This document shows, in pieces, positions 10,134 through 18,828 of a stretch of DNA of 64,000 nucleotides. Positions within the stretch are counted from its first letter, which is position 1. Every line of letters starts with the position of its first letter. Source of the DNA: Planctomycetota bacterium (GTDB lineage Bacteria > Planctomycetota > UBA1135 > GCA-002686595); contig JAJDEV010000135.1 in the NCBI GenBank assembly GCA_029259605.1, positions 1-64,000 on the forward strand, in the 5' to 3' direction. The position numbers were made by a program, and so were the translations under genes. The notes under the pieces are model-generated. The model saw only the letters and a program-made list of their open reading frames with translations, was not told where the DNA came from and did no database searches.

Positions 10134-11131
10134 TGGGCGTACTGCTCGCGGAGGAATGGGCGCGGGACGTCGACTTCGCGGACCGAGTCCAGCGACGATG
10201 CTCCGACGGCGTGATCGATGAAGTAGCGCGGGCGCTCGCGCACATCGATTTGGATTCGACCGAGGTACTCGCCGAGGAGTCCCATGGCGGCGAACTGCGC
10301 GCCGAGGAAGAAGAACAGGACGGAGAACAGCGTGAACACGCCGCCGCCCGCCCACTCGGCGCCGTAGAAGAGGCGCAGACCGAGGAGCAAGACGCCGAGG
10401 CTGGCGCCGCCGGCGAACAGCACGACGCCCGCGATGGTCATGATGCGCAGCGGCGTCGTCGTCGTCGTCGTCATCAGGTCGAACATCAGGTGCACGAGCT
10501 TGCCCAGCCCGTACTTCGACTCACCCGACTTGCGCGGCGCGTGCGCGACCTCGATCTCGGCGGTATGGCGCGCGAATCCGTTCGCGAGCACCGGAACGAA
10601 CGTGCTGCGTTCGCGGCAGGCGAGCATCGCGAGCACCACGCGTCGGCTGTACGCGCGCAGCATGCAACCGTAGTCGCTCATCGATACGCCCGTCGCCTGG
10701 CGGACGAGTCGATTGATCGCGCGCGACGCGACGCGGCGGAGCAGCGAGTCGCGCCGTGGAACGCGAATCGTCCCGACGACGTCGTAGCCCTCGTCCATCT
10801 TCTGCACGAGGCGCGGGATCTCCTCGGGCGGGTTTTGCAGGTCGGCGTCGAGCGTGACGACGACGTCGCCGCCCGCATGCGCGAGCCCGCACAGGACCGC
10901 GTTGTGCTGTCCGTAGTTGCGATTGAGGAAGACGGCGCGCACGTGCCCCGGATATCGCGCGACACCCGCCGTCAGCACGCGCTCCGAATCATCCGTGCTC
11001 CCATCGTCGACGATGACGATCTCGTACGGCCGGCCCGTCGCGGTGCACGCGGCGACACAACGCTCGAGCAACTCCTCGAGGCTGTCGGCCTCGTTGAACG
11101 CGGGAACGACGACCGAGAGTGTGGCGCTCAC
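10130..11131 (-). CDS. arnC: ArnC-like undecaprenyl-phosphate Ara4FN transferase (GT2)
   Basis: A 333-residue GT2 glycosyltransferase that loads Ara4FN onto undecaprenyl phosphate. It begins [20 protein letters not shown] from a GTG at 11131 that overlaps the arnB stop in GTGA. It contains [10 protein letters not shown], the metal-binding [31 protein letters not shown] and [13 protein letters not shown]. Two C-terminal membrane helices (about residues 235-255 and 270-295) are those of DPM1/ArnC proteins. A run of six Thr residues precedes the first helix. The overlap with arnA (ATGA) implies coupled translation. Confidence 0.92.
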   Translation of the reverse strand: MSATLSVVVPAFNEADSLEELLERCVAACTATGRPYEIVIVDDGSTDDSERVLTAGVARYPGHVRAVFLNRNYGQHNAVLCGLAHAGGDVVVTLDADLQNPPEEIPRLVQKMDEGYDVVGTIRVPRRDSLLRRVASRAINRLVRQATGVSMSDYGCMLRAYSRRVVLAMLACRERSTFVPVLANGFARHTAEIEVAHAPRKSGESKYGLGKLVHLMFDLMTTTTTTPLRIMTIAGVVLFAGGASLGVLLLGLRLFYGAEWAGGGVFTLFSVLFFFLGAQFAAMGLLGEYLGRIQIDVRERPRYFIDHAVGASSLDSVREVDVPRPFLREQYAQ

Positions 11132-12315
11132 GCGAGGATCTCCCGCGCGGCGTCGACGACGCGATCGACGTCCTCGAGGCGCATGTCCGGGAAGAGCGGG
11201 AGCGAGAGCATGCGCTCGCTGTTCCACTCGGTCGCCGACAGGTCGCCATGCGGGACGGATGCGTGCTCGCGATAGAAGCGATGCGTGTGCACCGCGCGAA
11301 AGTGGATCCCCGTTCCGATGCCACGCTCCTTGAACGCGGTCATGAACTCGTCGCGCGAGAGGCGCGCGTCGACGAGGCGTACGATGAAGAGGTGCCAGGC
11401 GTGGCGCTGCGGCCACGCGGGCATGCCGAGCGGAACGAGCTCGTCGACGTCCTCGAGGCGCTCGAGGTATCGAGCCGCGAGCTCGGTGCGGCGCTGCACG
11501 AAGTCCTCGAGGCGTGCCAGTTGCACGACGCCGATGGCAGCGTTGATGTCGGGCAGGTTGTATTTGAAGCCGGGTTCGAGCACTTCGCTCTGCGGCGCGC
11601 GGCCCCACGACTCGCGCCCGAACGTGTCCATGCCGAGGCCGTGGAAGCGCAGGCGCCGCACGCGCTCGGCCAGCTCGATATCGTCCGAGCACACGATGCC
11701 GCCTTCGCCCGTGGTGATGTTCTTGATCGGGTGGAGGGAGAAGATCGAGGTCCCGCCGCTGCCGACCGGCTCGTCGCCGTAGCGCGTTCCGATCGCGTGC
11801 GCGGCGTCCTCGATCAGCGCGATTCCACGCTCCTTGGCGAGCGCGCGCAGCGGAGCGAGATCGAGCGCCGCACCCGCGAAGTGCACCGGCACGATGCACT
11901 TCGTGCGCTCGTTGACGAGCGGCTCGACCGTCTCGCGTGAGACCATCAAGGTCTCGCGATCGACGTCGGCGAAGACGGGTGTCGCGCCGAGCAGCACGAT
12001 CATGTTGACCGTCGACACCCACGTCATTGAAGGCGTGATGACTTCGTCGCCTCGCCCGACGCCGAGAGCCAGCAACGTGAGATGCATGCCGGCGGTGGCG
12101 GAGGTCAGCGAGACCGCGCTGAGCGAACGCACCTCGGCGCTCCAGGCGTCCTCGAGTTCCTTGCAGCGCGGTCCGGTCGTGATCCAGCCCGAGCGCAGGA
12201 CGGACTCGACGGCCGCGAACTCGGCCGGTCCCATGGACGGTCGCGAGAACGGTAGGAACGAACGCTCGGTCGGCGCCGAGTCCGGACGCGTGGCGTTCGC
12301 GGTCATGTGATTCAT
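11128..12315 (-). CDS. arnB: ArnB-like UDP-Ara4O aminotransferase (DegT/DnrJ/EryC1)
   Basis: A PLP-dependent aminotransferase of about 395 residues that makes UDP-Ara4[19 protein letters not shown] and [14 protein letters not shown] match the ArnB start closely. [31 protein letters not shown] and [17 protein letters not shown] (PLP Lys) are the DegT landmarks, and [19 protein letters not shown] is at the usual C-terminal place. No clear ribosome site decides the start: 12315 (MNHMTANAT) is used, with 12306 and 12372 as alternatives. It is the first gene of the arn row, so the operon promoter should lie in 12,316-12,526. Confidence 0.93.
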   Translation of the reverse strand: MNHMTANATRPDSAPTERSFLPFSRPSMGPAEFAAVESVLRSGWITTGPRCKELEDAWSAEVRSLSAVSLTSATAGMHLTLLALGVGRGDEVITPSMTWVSTVNMIVLLGATPVFADVDRETLMVSRETVEPLVNERTKCIVPVHFAGAALDLAPLRALAKERGIALIEDAAHAIGTRYGDEPVGSGGTSIFSLHPIKNITTGEGGIVCSDDIELAERVRRLRFHGLGMDTFGRESWGRAPQSEVLEPGFKYNLPDINAAIGVVQLARLEDFVQRRTELAARYLERLEDVDELVPLGMPAWPQRHAWHLFIVRLVDARLSRDEFMTAFKERGIGTGIHFRAVHTHRFYREHASVPHGDLSATEWNSERMLSLPLFPDMRLEDVDRVVDAAREILA

Positions 12316-12526
12316 CGGGGCCCCGGGAGGAAGGCGCGAGGGAGGAGCCGAGACACTCCCGGACACCATCACGCGCGGACGCTACGTCCCCAGATCCACG
12401 CGATCACGCGGGGATGTTGAACCATCAGGTCACCGTAAGGTTGGCCTGCGCACTGCGCCGTACGGTGCGCGTTCGCTGGTTTCGGCCAGACGACCTCCGA
12501 CCTCGTCTTCTTCGCGGTGAGTCCCC

Positions 12527-13117
12527 ATGCCCATGCTCCGTCTCGGTTCCCTCTCCATCGTCGCGGCGCTCGCCTTCGTCGTACTCCCCTTCGATGAAGA
12601 GGACGAACACATCGACGTTCGCGATGTCGCCGCGCAGGCGAAGATCGGGCTCGTTCAAGCCATCGACTTGGCGTTGAAGGCGCAGCCGGGGTCGGCGGTG
12701 GAGGCCGAACTCGAAGGCGAAGTCGAAGACGGCAAGACCGAGATCTTCTACGAAGTCATGGTCGTCGGAACGGATCGGGGCCTGTTCGAGGTCAAGCTCG
12801 ATTGCGTCACGGGTGCAGTGTTCGAGGCGGCCCGCGCCACGGACCCCGACGAACTCGAAGAGCTGGCCGTCTTCGAGGTCCTGTTGAGCAACAGCAAGAG
12901 GACATTGAAGCAGCTCGTCGAGGCGGCCGACGCGATCGTCAAGGGGCAGGCGGTGTCCGCCCAACTCGAGGACGACCACGGCGCTCCCTCGTGCGAGGTC
13001 ACCTTCGTCCACGCCCGCTATCGGATCGAAGTCGAAGTCGAGGCGCGCGGCGGACTCATCCGCGAACTCGAGCTCTCCAACGGCGACGACGACGAGGATG
13101 CGGACGACGAGGACTGA
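12527..13117 (+). CDS. Exported acidic PepSY-like protein
   Basis: A 196-residue protein with a short signal-like helix (MPMLRLGSLSIVAALAFVVLP) followed by a highly acidic mature part. Two PepSY-like units are visible: residues about 38-105 (AIDLALKAQPGSAVEAELEGE ... YEVMVVGTDRGLFEVKLDCVTG) and about 120-180 (AADAIVKGQAVSAQLEDDHG ... RYRIEVEVEARGG). The tail is almost pure Asp/Glu. PepSY domains are often linked to peptidase inhibition or metal handling, but no partner is adjacent. It diverges from arnB, so a bidirectional promoter region lies in between. Its stop is 10 bp from the stop of the next, convergent gene. Confidence 0.7.
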   Translation: MPMLRLGSLSIVAALAFVVLPFDEEDEHIDVRDVAAQAKIGLVQAIDLALKAQPGSAVEAELEGEVEDGKTEIFYEVMVVGTDRGLFEVKLDCVTGAVFEAARATDPDELEELAVFEVLLSNSKRTLKQLVEAADAIVKGQAVSAQLEDDHGAPSCEVTFVHARYRIEVEVEARGGLIRELELSNGDDDEDADDED

Positions 13118-13127
13118 TCGCGCGTGG

Positions 13128-14243
13128 TTACGACGTCGGCTTGGCGTAGGCCGCGAACACGCGCAGGTGCACGAACGACGCGGCGACCGCGCCGGCGGCG
13201 CCCGAGACGAGCCCCGCGACCTGATCGACTTGGCCGAGCGTCGTCATGAGGAACGAAGCCGCAGAGCCGAGCGCGGCGACGACCGCGACGGCGCGCGCGA
13301 GCCCGGGACGCGAGACGTGGCCGAACGCGAAGTCGACGACGGTGAGCGTGAACGGGACGCTCTCGTCGGTGTTCGTGTCGTGCCGATGGACGCGGAGCAA
13401 GGCCGCGTGCTCGCCGAGTCGGCAGCCCTCATCGGGCGTGGCGAGGAACGCCGCCATCGTCTCGCGACCGATCCGAGTTTCGACCGCGCTCGAGAACGTG
13501 ATGTTCGGGCACTCGAGGGCGACGGTGATGCGCGAGCCGTCTTCGACGTCGAGCGTGCCGCGCGTCTCCTCGATCTCCCAGCCGCTCAGCTTGGTCCTGA
13601 GCCGCACTTCGGCCGCTTGCCCCTGACTCGCCGGGAAGACCTGCACGAACATCGGCGCCGAATGACCCTTCGCGAGCCGACGCGGATGTCCGACGGACAC
13701 TTCGAACGGTTCGACCTCGTCGTCGAAGCCCGCCGGCGCCGATGCATCGGGGCGCACCTCGGATGTGGACACCGCGAGCGTCGACGTTGCTGCGGACGGC
13801 GCGTTCGTGCGCTTCGGCAAGGGCGGAGGCGCTGCCGCCAACGCGGTGGGTGCGCCGGCTGTTTGCGTCGCTTCGGTGCCCGGTGGGGCGAGCGTCGCGA
13901 GCCGCGAACGCAAGGCCGCATATCCGTCGCTCGGGTCGAGCGCGCAGGTCCGACCCCCGAAACGCTCGTCGACCGCGTCGGCATCCCCATTGAGCGTCGC
14001 GGCGACGAGGGGCGCGTCGAAGGACAGCTCGCGCGGAAGCGACACGTCGGGCAGGACGACGATCGAGCTCGCGCGACTCTGCTCGCCGCGCACGATGCGC
14101 GCCAGGTTCACGAGGTCGATCGCCTCGTCGTGGACGATCCACAGCCACGCGTCCACGCCGTTCGCGCGCAGGTCCGCAACGAGCTCGTCCGCACGCGGAC
14201 ACTCGATGGACGATCCGTACTTGTAGACGACGAAGACGATCAC
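13128..14243 (-). CDS. Hypothetical membrane protein with possible TIR-like N-terminus
   Basis: About 371 residues from a GTG at 14243 preceded by GCGGAG. The N-terminal 130 residues form an alternating alpha/beta region: VIVFVVYKYG, then ADELVADLRANGVDAWLWI, then SIVVLP. The order (strand, helix, GVDAWL strand) is reminiscent of TIR domains, but no catalytic Glu can be placed with certainty. A Pro/Ala-rich linker (150-195), a beta-rich domain (about 200-310) and two C-terminal membrane helices follow. Function is unknown. A TIR-like signalling or defence role is only a structural guess. Confidence 0.5.
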   Translation of the reverse strand: MIVFVVYKYGSSIECPRADELVADLRANGVDAWLWIVHDEAIDLVNLARIVRGEQSRASSIVVLPDVSLPRELSFDAPLVAATLNGDADAVDERFGGRTCALDPSDGYAALRSRLATLAPPGTEATQTAGAPTALAAAPPPLPKRTNAPSAATSTLAVSTSEVRPDASAPAGFDDEVEPFEVSVGHPRRLAKGHSAPMFVQVFPASQGQAAEVRLRTKLSGWEIEETRGTLDVEDGSRITVALECPNITFSSAVETRIGRETMAAFLATPDEGCRLGEHAALLRVHRHDTNTDESVPFTLTVVDFAFGHVSRPGLARAVAVVAALGSAASFLMTTLGQVDQVAGLVSGAAGAVAASFVHLRVFAAYAKPTS

Positions 14244-14557
14244 TGGGGAACTCCGCGGGTGGGGACGAGTTGGGGAGGCGACGTCCGCTGGGCGCACCCC
14301 TCATGTTCGAACCCGTCGACGCGGCGTCGAACCCGCCAAGTCTTTCGAGTGGTTGTTGAAGATTGCATGCGATGCCGGAGGAACGGGGACGAGGGGGCAC
14401 GTCGGGGGCAGAGCGCGGCAGCGACGCCAACGCTGGATGCGCACGCAACGGGTGCGCGACACGACACGGGAGCGACGACGACCGGCGCCCTCGCGAATCC
14501 GGAGCGGCGCGCCTCGGGCGCGTAGCTCTCCTGGCGCAACGCTTGCGCCGACGGGCC
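14244..14557. other. Intergenic stretch without a convincing gene
   Basis: No reading frame here has coding character. The only structure seen is a perfect 7-bp stem with a 3-base loop at 14533-14549 (GGCGCAA cgc TTGCGCC). It is not followed by a T run, so a classical terminator is not supported. Confidence 0.4.
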
Positions 14558-14684
14558 CTAGCAGGCGGTGGCGAAACTCACGACGTCCGCGGAGCGCACG
14601 GAATCCGCGCTGTCCGCGTTGCGCCTCGACACCCCGAAATCACGACGCTCCGAAGGCATCGTGAGTCTCGCCACGGCCTGCTAG
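14558..14684. mobile_element. 127-bp MITE-like element with long terminal inverted repeats
   Basis: The two ends, 14558-14581 and 14661-14684, are inverted copies differing at 2 of 24 positions; each begins CTAGCAGGC and ends in ACTCAC inwards. Weaker inverted similarity continues inward to about 39 bp per arm, leaving a short unique centre. The outer bases are C-TA-G, compatible with a TA target duplication as made by IS630/Tc1-type transposases. There is no coding capacity, so it would need a transposase in trans. It lies between a membrane-protein gene and the Cys-rich gene, and its right end supplies that gene's stop codon. Confidence 0.65.
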
Positions 14685-15073
14685 ATGCGGCCGGCGAGCC
14701 GGCGCGGAGGCGGCGTCTCGGGATTCGGTCGCGCGGTCGAGCTCCGACGCGACGGTGCGAGGACGCGGGTCCTCAGCTGGTTGCGTGCTCCCACGCTCGG
14801 TGCGTCAGCCGTCGACTGCGGACCGAGTTCGTCCGGGAGCGATCGCCCGTCGGTTCCGTGGTTGCCGCAGTTGCAGAACGCCGCCATGGAGACGCCCGCA
14901 TCCTCGAACTCACCGGACGCGCAGCAGGGCGTGACCGCCACGCAGCACTCGTCCACGTTCTCCTTCGCTTCGCAACAGGTCCCGCCTTCGAGCCGCAGCC
15001 CGATCGCCGCACGCCAGGGAAGCCCCGGGAGCAGGATCGACGCGATCACGAACGGCAAGAGGGCGAAGCGCAT
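14681..15073 (-). CDS. Small Cys-rich exported protein
   Basis: About 130 residues. The start at 15073 gives a signal peptide (MRFALLPFVIASILLPGLPW). The mature part has eight Cys, mostly as three CC pairs (TCCEAK, ECCVAV, PCCASG) and FCNCG, followed by a Pro/Arg-rich tail of low complexity. A CC-rich pattern suggests disulfide bonding or metal binding, but no family was recognised. The reading frame ends at a TAG formed by the right end of the MITE-like element, so the tail may not be the ancestral C-terminus. It follows the two repeat-protein genes on the same strand. Confidence 0.5.
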   Translation of the reverse strand: MRFALLPFVIASILLPGLPWRAAIGLRLEGGTCCEAKENVDECCVAVTPCCASGEFEDAGVSMAAFCNCGNHGTDGRSLPDELGPQSTADAPSVGARNQLRTRVLAPSRRSSTARPNPETPPPRRLAGRI

Positions 15074-15148
15074 GGAGATGGGATGGAGCAGAGCATACCG
15101 AGCTGCCTCTGCCCGTCGCATGGCCGCCGGCTAGAAAAAGATCAGTCC

Positions 15149-16261
15149 TTACTGCTCCTCCCAGAGCGCTCCCGCGACCCAGTCGTACCCGCCCGTCGCA
15201 TCGCGCCCGGCGCCGCCGCTCACCGTCGTGTGCGAAGAGAGCGCTTCGTTGCCATAGCCGCCCATCACCGCGCCGTACGCGCCGAACGTGCCCCCGGTGT
15301 GGTTGCCGTAGCCGCCGCCGATCCACGTGGTCGACGCTTCGGCGCGGTTGGCGCGACCGCCGGAGCTGGCGGAGTACGCGCCGGACGCGAGGTTGTCGTA
15401 TCCGCCGGTCGCCGACGCGTTGGTGCCGGACGCGGTGGACGAGTAGCCGCCGGTGCGCGACGCCCGGGACCCGCTGGCGCTGCCGTACGAGCCGCCCCAG
15501 GACGTGCTGTTCGGTCCGGAAGCGCTGGAGACGTAGCCGCCGAGCACCGCCGCGTACGTGCCCGTGGCAGCGTTGCGCCTCCCGCCGACGATCACGCCAT
15601 AGGTCGCCGTGTTCGAGTTGTCCGCGCGCCCGCCCGCGGTCGTGCTGTAGGTTCCGGACGGTGCGTTCTCCGCTCCGCCGAAGGCTCCCGTGTTCGCGGA
15701 CTGCGGCGCGTTCGCCTGCCCGCCGGTGGCCGTGCTCTGGTCGCCCACCGCGCGATTGATGTTGCCTCCGGTGACGGTTCCGTTCGCAGCGTCGGCCCAA
15801 CCTTCGGAGCCGAGGGCGACGCCCCCGAAGCGCGTGTAGCTGTTGCCGTAGCCCGCGATCAAGTTGTGCGAACCGGTGTGGTAGTCCGGAGTCGACGGGC
15901 TCGGCTCGTTGTAACCGACGAGCACGTTGCCGACGCCGTTCGTCGGTGTTGCACCGAACGTGGTCGACGTCGGGTCGGAGGGATCGCCGTTCGTCGCGCC
16001 GAGTCCGTTGACGACCTGCACGTTCACTCCGGTGAAGCGCAGCGTGGGCGCGACGCCACCCTGACCATCGTCGAGGTCGACGAGCGACTGGTGCGCGAAG
16101 ATCTCCACTTGCTCGGGCGTGAGCCCGCCGCCGATCGACGGAGGCGGAAGCGGTCCCTGCAAGCCGTCGGTCGCGGCGAGGTAGCCATACCCGACGAGCG
16201 CACCGGCGAACGACGCGACGAGCTGCGCGGCGGAGAAGAAGGGCTGGTTGGTGATCTGCAT
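15149..16261 (-). CDS. YadA/Hep_Hag-like repeat surface protein, copy 1
   Basis: A 370-residue protein. The N-terminal helix (SAAQLVASFAGALVGYGYLAA) is followed by LTPEQVEIFAHQSLVDLDDG, then NVQVVNGLGATNGDPSDP and GVGNVLVGYNE. From about residue 150 there are some 14 repeats of 14-16 residues built on GGxxNxAxGxYSxxxGG, as in the left-handed beta-roll heads of trimeric autotransporters. The C-terminus ends DWVAGALWEEQ, and no membrane-anchor barrel is present. It is 8 bp downstream of copy 2, so co-transcription is expected. Probably a secreted or surface structural protein; export route and partner are unknown. Confidence 0.7.
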   Translation of the reverse strand: MQITNQPFFSAAQLVASFAGALVGYGYLAATDGLQGPLPPPSIGGGLTPEQVEIFAHQSLVDLDDGQGGVAPTLRFTGVNVQVVNGLGATNGDPSDPTSTTFGATPTNGVGNVLVGYNEPSPSTPDYHTGSHNLIAGYGNSYTRFGGVALGSEGWADAANGTVTGGNINRAVGDQSTATGGQANAPQSANTGAFGGAENAPSGTYSTTAGGRADNSNTATYGVIVGGRRNAATGTYAAVLGGYVSSASGPNSTSWGGSYGSASGSRASRTGGYSSTASGTNASATGGYDNLASGAYSASSGGRANRAEASTTWIGGGYGNHTGGTFGAYGAVMGGYGNEALSSHTTVSGGAGRDATGGYDWVAGALWEEQ

Positions 16262-16269
16262 GACGCCCC

Positions 16270-17361
16270 CTACTGGGTTTGGAAGAGCGCGCCGGCTCTC
16301 CAGTCGTACGTGCCCGTGGTCGTGCGCTGGTAGCCGCCGCTGACCGCGGAGTAGGTGCCCTGTGCCTGGTTCTGATAGCCGCCCATCACCGCCTGGTAGG
16401 TGTATATGGCGGTCGAGTTGAGCCGTCCGCCCCCGATCCAACCGCCGGTGCTCGCCGCGAAGTTCTCGCGACCGCCGCTGATCGACGCATACGTTCCGGA
16501 GGCGAAGTTGTCGTAGCCGCCCATGATCGATGTCGAGCTGCCCTGGGCGTCGTTCGAGTAGCCGCCGCCGACGACCGCGTAGGTTCCGTTCGCGACGTTC
16601 GAGCTGCCCCCGGCCACGACGCCGTGCTGTCCGGCGGCGGTGTTGCTGTAGCCGCCGAGCACCGACCCGTAGAGCCCGGTCGAGTCGTTGAAGCTGCCGC
16701 CGCAGACGATCGAGTAGTCGCCGCCCGCGACGTTCGCGTAACCGCCGAGGACCGTGGCCGCGAAGCCGGTCGCACCGTTCGCGCGCCCTGCTCCGATGAA
16801 CGACGCCGGGCCGCTCGCCACGTTCTGCCAACCGCCCGCCACGGTCGACCAGCGCTCGACCGCGGAGTTCGCGAGCCCACCCGTCACGGTCGCGAACGCG
16901 TCCGAGATCGTGTTGTCCGCGCCGAACACGGCGCCGCCGAACGACGTGTAGCTGTTGCGCTGCCCGGCGATCACGTTGTGCGACCCGGTGCGGTCATCGC
17001 CGTTCACGTTGCCCAGCTCGTTGTAGCCGACGATCAGGTTGCCCGTGCCGTTGGTCTGCACCACCGTCGGGTCGTACAGGTCCGGATCCGCCGGGTAGCC
17101 GTTCGTCGCGCCGAGTCCGTTGACGATCTGCAGGTTGACGCCGCGGATGCGAATCGTCTTCGCGAAGCCACCGAGGCCATCCGGCAGGTAGACGATCTTC
17201 TGGTGCGAGAGGATGTCACGTTGCTCCTGCGTCAGCGCTCCGGGGAGCTGCTGTTTGGCTTGGACGTCCTGATCGCTCGGCGTGACTCCCGACAGGACGG
17301 CGACCACGGCCACCATCCCACCCGAGAACGACCCCGCGAGCTGAAGCGCTTTGAAACTCAT
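16270..17361 (-). CDS. YadA/Hep_Hag-like repeat surface protein, copy 2
   Basis: A 363-residue paralogue of its neighbours. The start at 17361 has a good ribosome site (CAGGAG, 6 bases upstream). It opens with a membrane or signal helix (LAGSFSGGMVAVVAVLSGV), then LTQEQRDILSHQKIVYLPDG, LQIVNGLGATNGYPADP and TGNLIVGYNEL. About 14 head-type repeats follow (for example VLGGYANVAGGDYSIVCGG), with the same tail YDWRAGALFQTQ. No stalk or barrel anchor is visible. It is divergent from copy 3, sharing the 173-bp region 17,362-17,534 as probable promoter. Confidence 0.7.
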   Translation of the reverse strand: MSFKALQLAGSFSGGMVAVVAVLSGVTPSDQDVQAKQQLPGALTQEQRDILSHQKIVYLPDGLGGFAKTIRIRGVNLQIVNGLGATNGYPADPDLYDPTVVQTNGTGNLIVGYNELGNVNGDDRTGSHNVIAGQRNSYTSFGGAVFGADNTISDAFATVTGGLANSAVERWSTVAGGWQNVASGPASFIGAGRANGATGFAATVLGGYANVAGGDYSIVCGGSFNDSTGLYGSVLGGYSNTAAGQHGVVAGGSSNVANGTYAVVGGGYSNDAQGSSTSIMGGYDNFASGTYASISGGRENFAASTGGWIGGGRLNSTAIYTYQAVMGGYQNQAQGTYSAVSGGYQRTTTGTYDWRAGALFQTQ

Positions 17362-17534
17362 CTGGTTCTCCTGGTCATTGCGGATTCCGGCACGAGTGCG
17401 GGCCGTGAACTCCAGCCGCGAACGGGGGGGCGGACACGCCATCGGTTTCTCGCTCCGTTCCGGGGTTTTCTTGGCGTGCCGGCAGGGGCTTCGTCGGCCG
17501 AAGGGCATCGCAGCCCTTCTTCCAAGAGGATCAC

Positions 17535-18788
17535 ATGAATCTGAAGAGCACCGCACCGTTCGCCGGCTGGGCCGCGTGTGCCGCACTCGCGCTTCACGGC
17601 GAGGTCACTCCCGAGCAACAGGAGATCCTCGGACACCTGAGCATCGTCTACCTGGACGACGGGGCGGGCGGGCTGCGCAAGACGGTCCGCATCGACGGCG
17701 TGAACCTGCAGCTCGTCGACGGCTCGGGTGCGACGAACGGCAACCCGGCGGACCCGCTCAGCTTCGACCCGGACGCCGCCATGCCGACCGGCCTCGGCAA
17801 CCTGATCCTCGGCTACGAAGAGGTCCAGGCCGGTAGCTTCGCACGCACCGGATCGCACAACCTGGTGGTTGGCATCGAGCACGAGTACACGAGCGTCGCC
17901 GGCGTCGTCTTCGGACGCGACAACTCGAACGACAGCGCGTACGCGAGCGTCACGGGCGGCTACCGCAACCGCGTCGACGGCGAGCGCGGCGCGATCGCCG
18001 GCGGCCAGGACAATCGCGTGTCGGGCTCGCTCGGCTGGATCGGCGGCGGCAGCGGCAACACGGCCAGCGGCGTGCGCGCGTGCATCGTCGGCGGCAAATC
18101 GAACTCAGCCGGCGGTCCCTGGGCGGTCGCGGTCGGTGGCGAATACAACGACGCGTACGGGGACCGCGTCATGGTTGGTGGGGGTGAGGGCAACTTCGCG
18201 TCCGGTCGTGGCTCATGCGTCACCGGAGGCAGTGACAATCGCACCACCGGAGACTACTCGAGCATCACCGGTGGCGACGGCAACCGCGCGAACGGCAGTC
18301 TGTCGACGATCCACGGCGGGACGACGAACACCGCCGACGGCGTGAGCTCGACCGTCAGCGGCGGATCGCAGAACCGCACCTCGAGCACCCACGCGACGGT
18401 CGCCGGCGGTTTCCTGAACACCGCGAGCGACTTCGCAGCTGCGGTCTCCGGCGGGCGCTACAACGTCGCGTCCAATCCGTACGCCAGCATCGCGGGGGGC
18501 TACGGCAACCGAGCGACCGAGGACTACGCGAGCGTCGCCGGCGGCTACGGAAACGTGGCCAGCGCGTACGCGGCGAGCATCGCCGGAGGCCAGAACAACG
18601 CAGCGAGCGGTGTGTACAGCGCCGTGCTCGGCGGTTACAGCAACGCCGCGACCTACACGCGAGCGGTGGTCGCCGGCGGCTACAACAACACGGCCTCGGG
18701 TTACTACAGCGTCGTGAGCGGCGGCTCGAACCGCTCGGTCACCAACACCTACGACTGGCGCGGTGGCAGCTATTTCTCCGACAACTGA
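17535..18788 (+). CDS. YadA/Hep_Hag-like repeat surface protein, copy 3
   Basis: A 417-residue paralogue, the longest of the three. The N-terminal part is shorter (FAGWAACAALALHGEVTPEQ), so a full signal peptide is less obvious. LGHLSIVYLDDGAGGLRKTV and LQLVDGSGATNGNPADP are shared with copies 1 and 2. About 18 repeats follow, such as SIAGGYGNRATEDYASVAGG, and the conserved end is YDWRGGSYFSDN. The TGA lies in a hairpin shared with the convergent sigma-factor gene. Confidence 0.7.
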   Translation: MNLKSTAPFAGWAACAALALHGEVTPEQQEILGHLSIVYLDDGAGGLRKTVRIDGVNLQLVDGSGATNGNPADPLSFDPDAAMPTGLGNLILGYEEVQAGSFARTGSHNLVVGIEHEYTSVAGVVFGRDNSNDSAYASVTGGYRNRVDGERGAIAGGQDNRVSGSLGWIGGGSGNTASGVRACIVGGKSNSAGGPWAVAVGGEYNDAYGDRVMVGGGEGNFASGRGSCVTGGSDNRTTGDYSSITGGDGNRANGSLSTIHGGTTNTADGVSSTVSGGSQNRTSSTHATVAGGFLNTASDFAAAVSGGRYNVASNPYASIAGGYGNRATEDYASVAGGYGNVASAYAASIAGGQNNAASGVYSAVLGGYSNAATYTRAVVAGGYNNTASGYYSVVSGGSNRSVTNTYDWRGGSYFSDN

Positions 18789-18828
18789 GCGCGGGTTCGC
18801 GCGGCGCCTGCCGCGGCGCGCGGCTCAG
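18785..18828. terminator. Probable bidirectional hairpin between convergent stops
   Basis: CTGAGC at 18785 pairs with GCTCAG at 18823, and the interior is dominated by complementary GCGCG/CGCGC runs, giving a very stable stem. It covers both the stop of repeat protein copy 3 and the stop of the convergent sigma gene. There is no T tract, so termination is inferred from position and stability only. Confidence 0.4.

Noticed and set aside
14363-16333. 656-codon plus-strand frame through the repeat-protein region
   Set aside because: Low-complexity Arg/Ala/Val shadow of the minus-strand repeat protein; no start signal or family.
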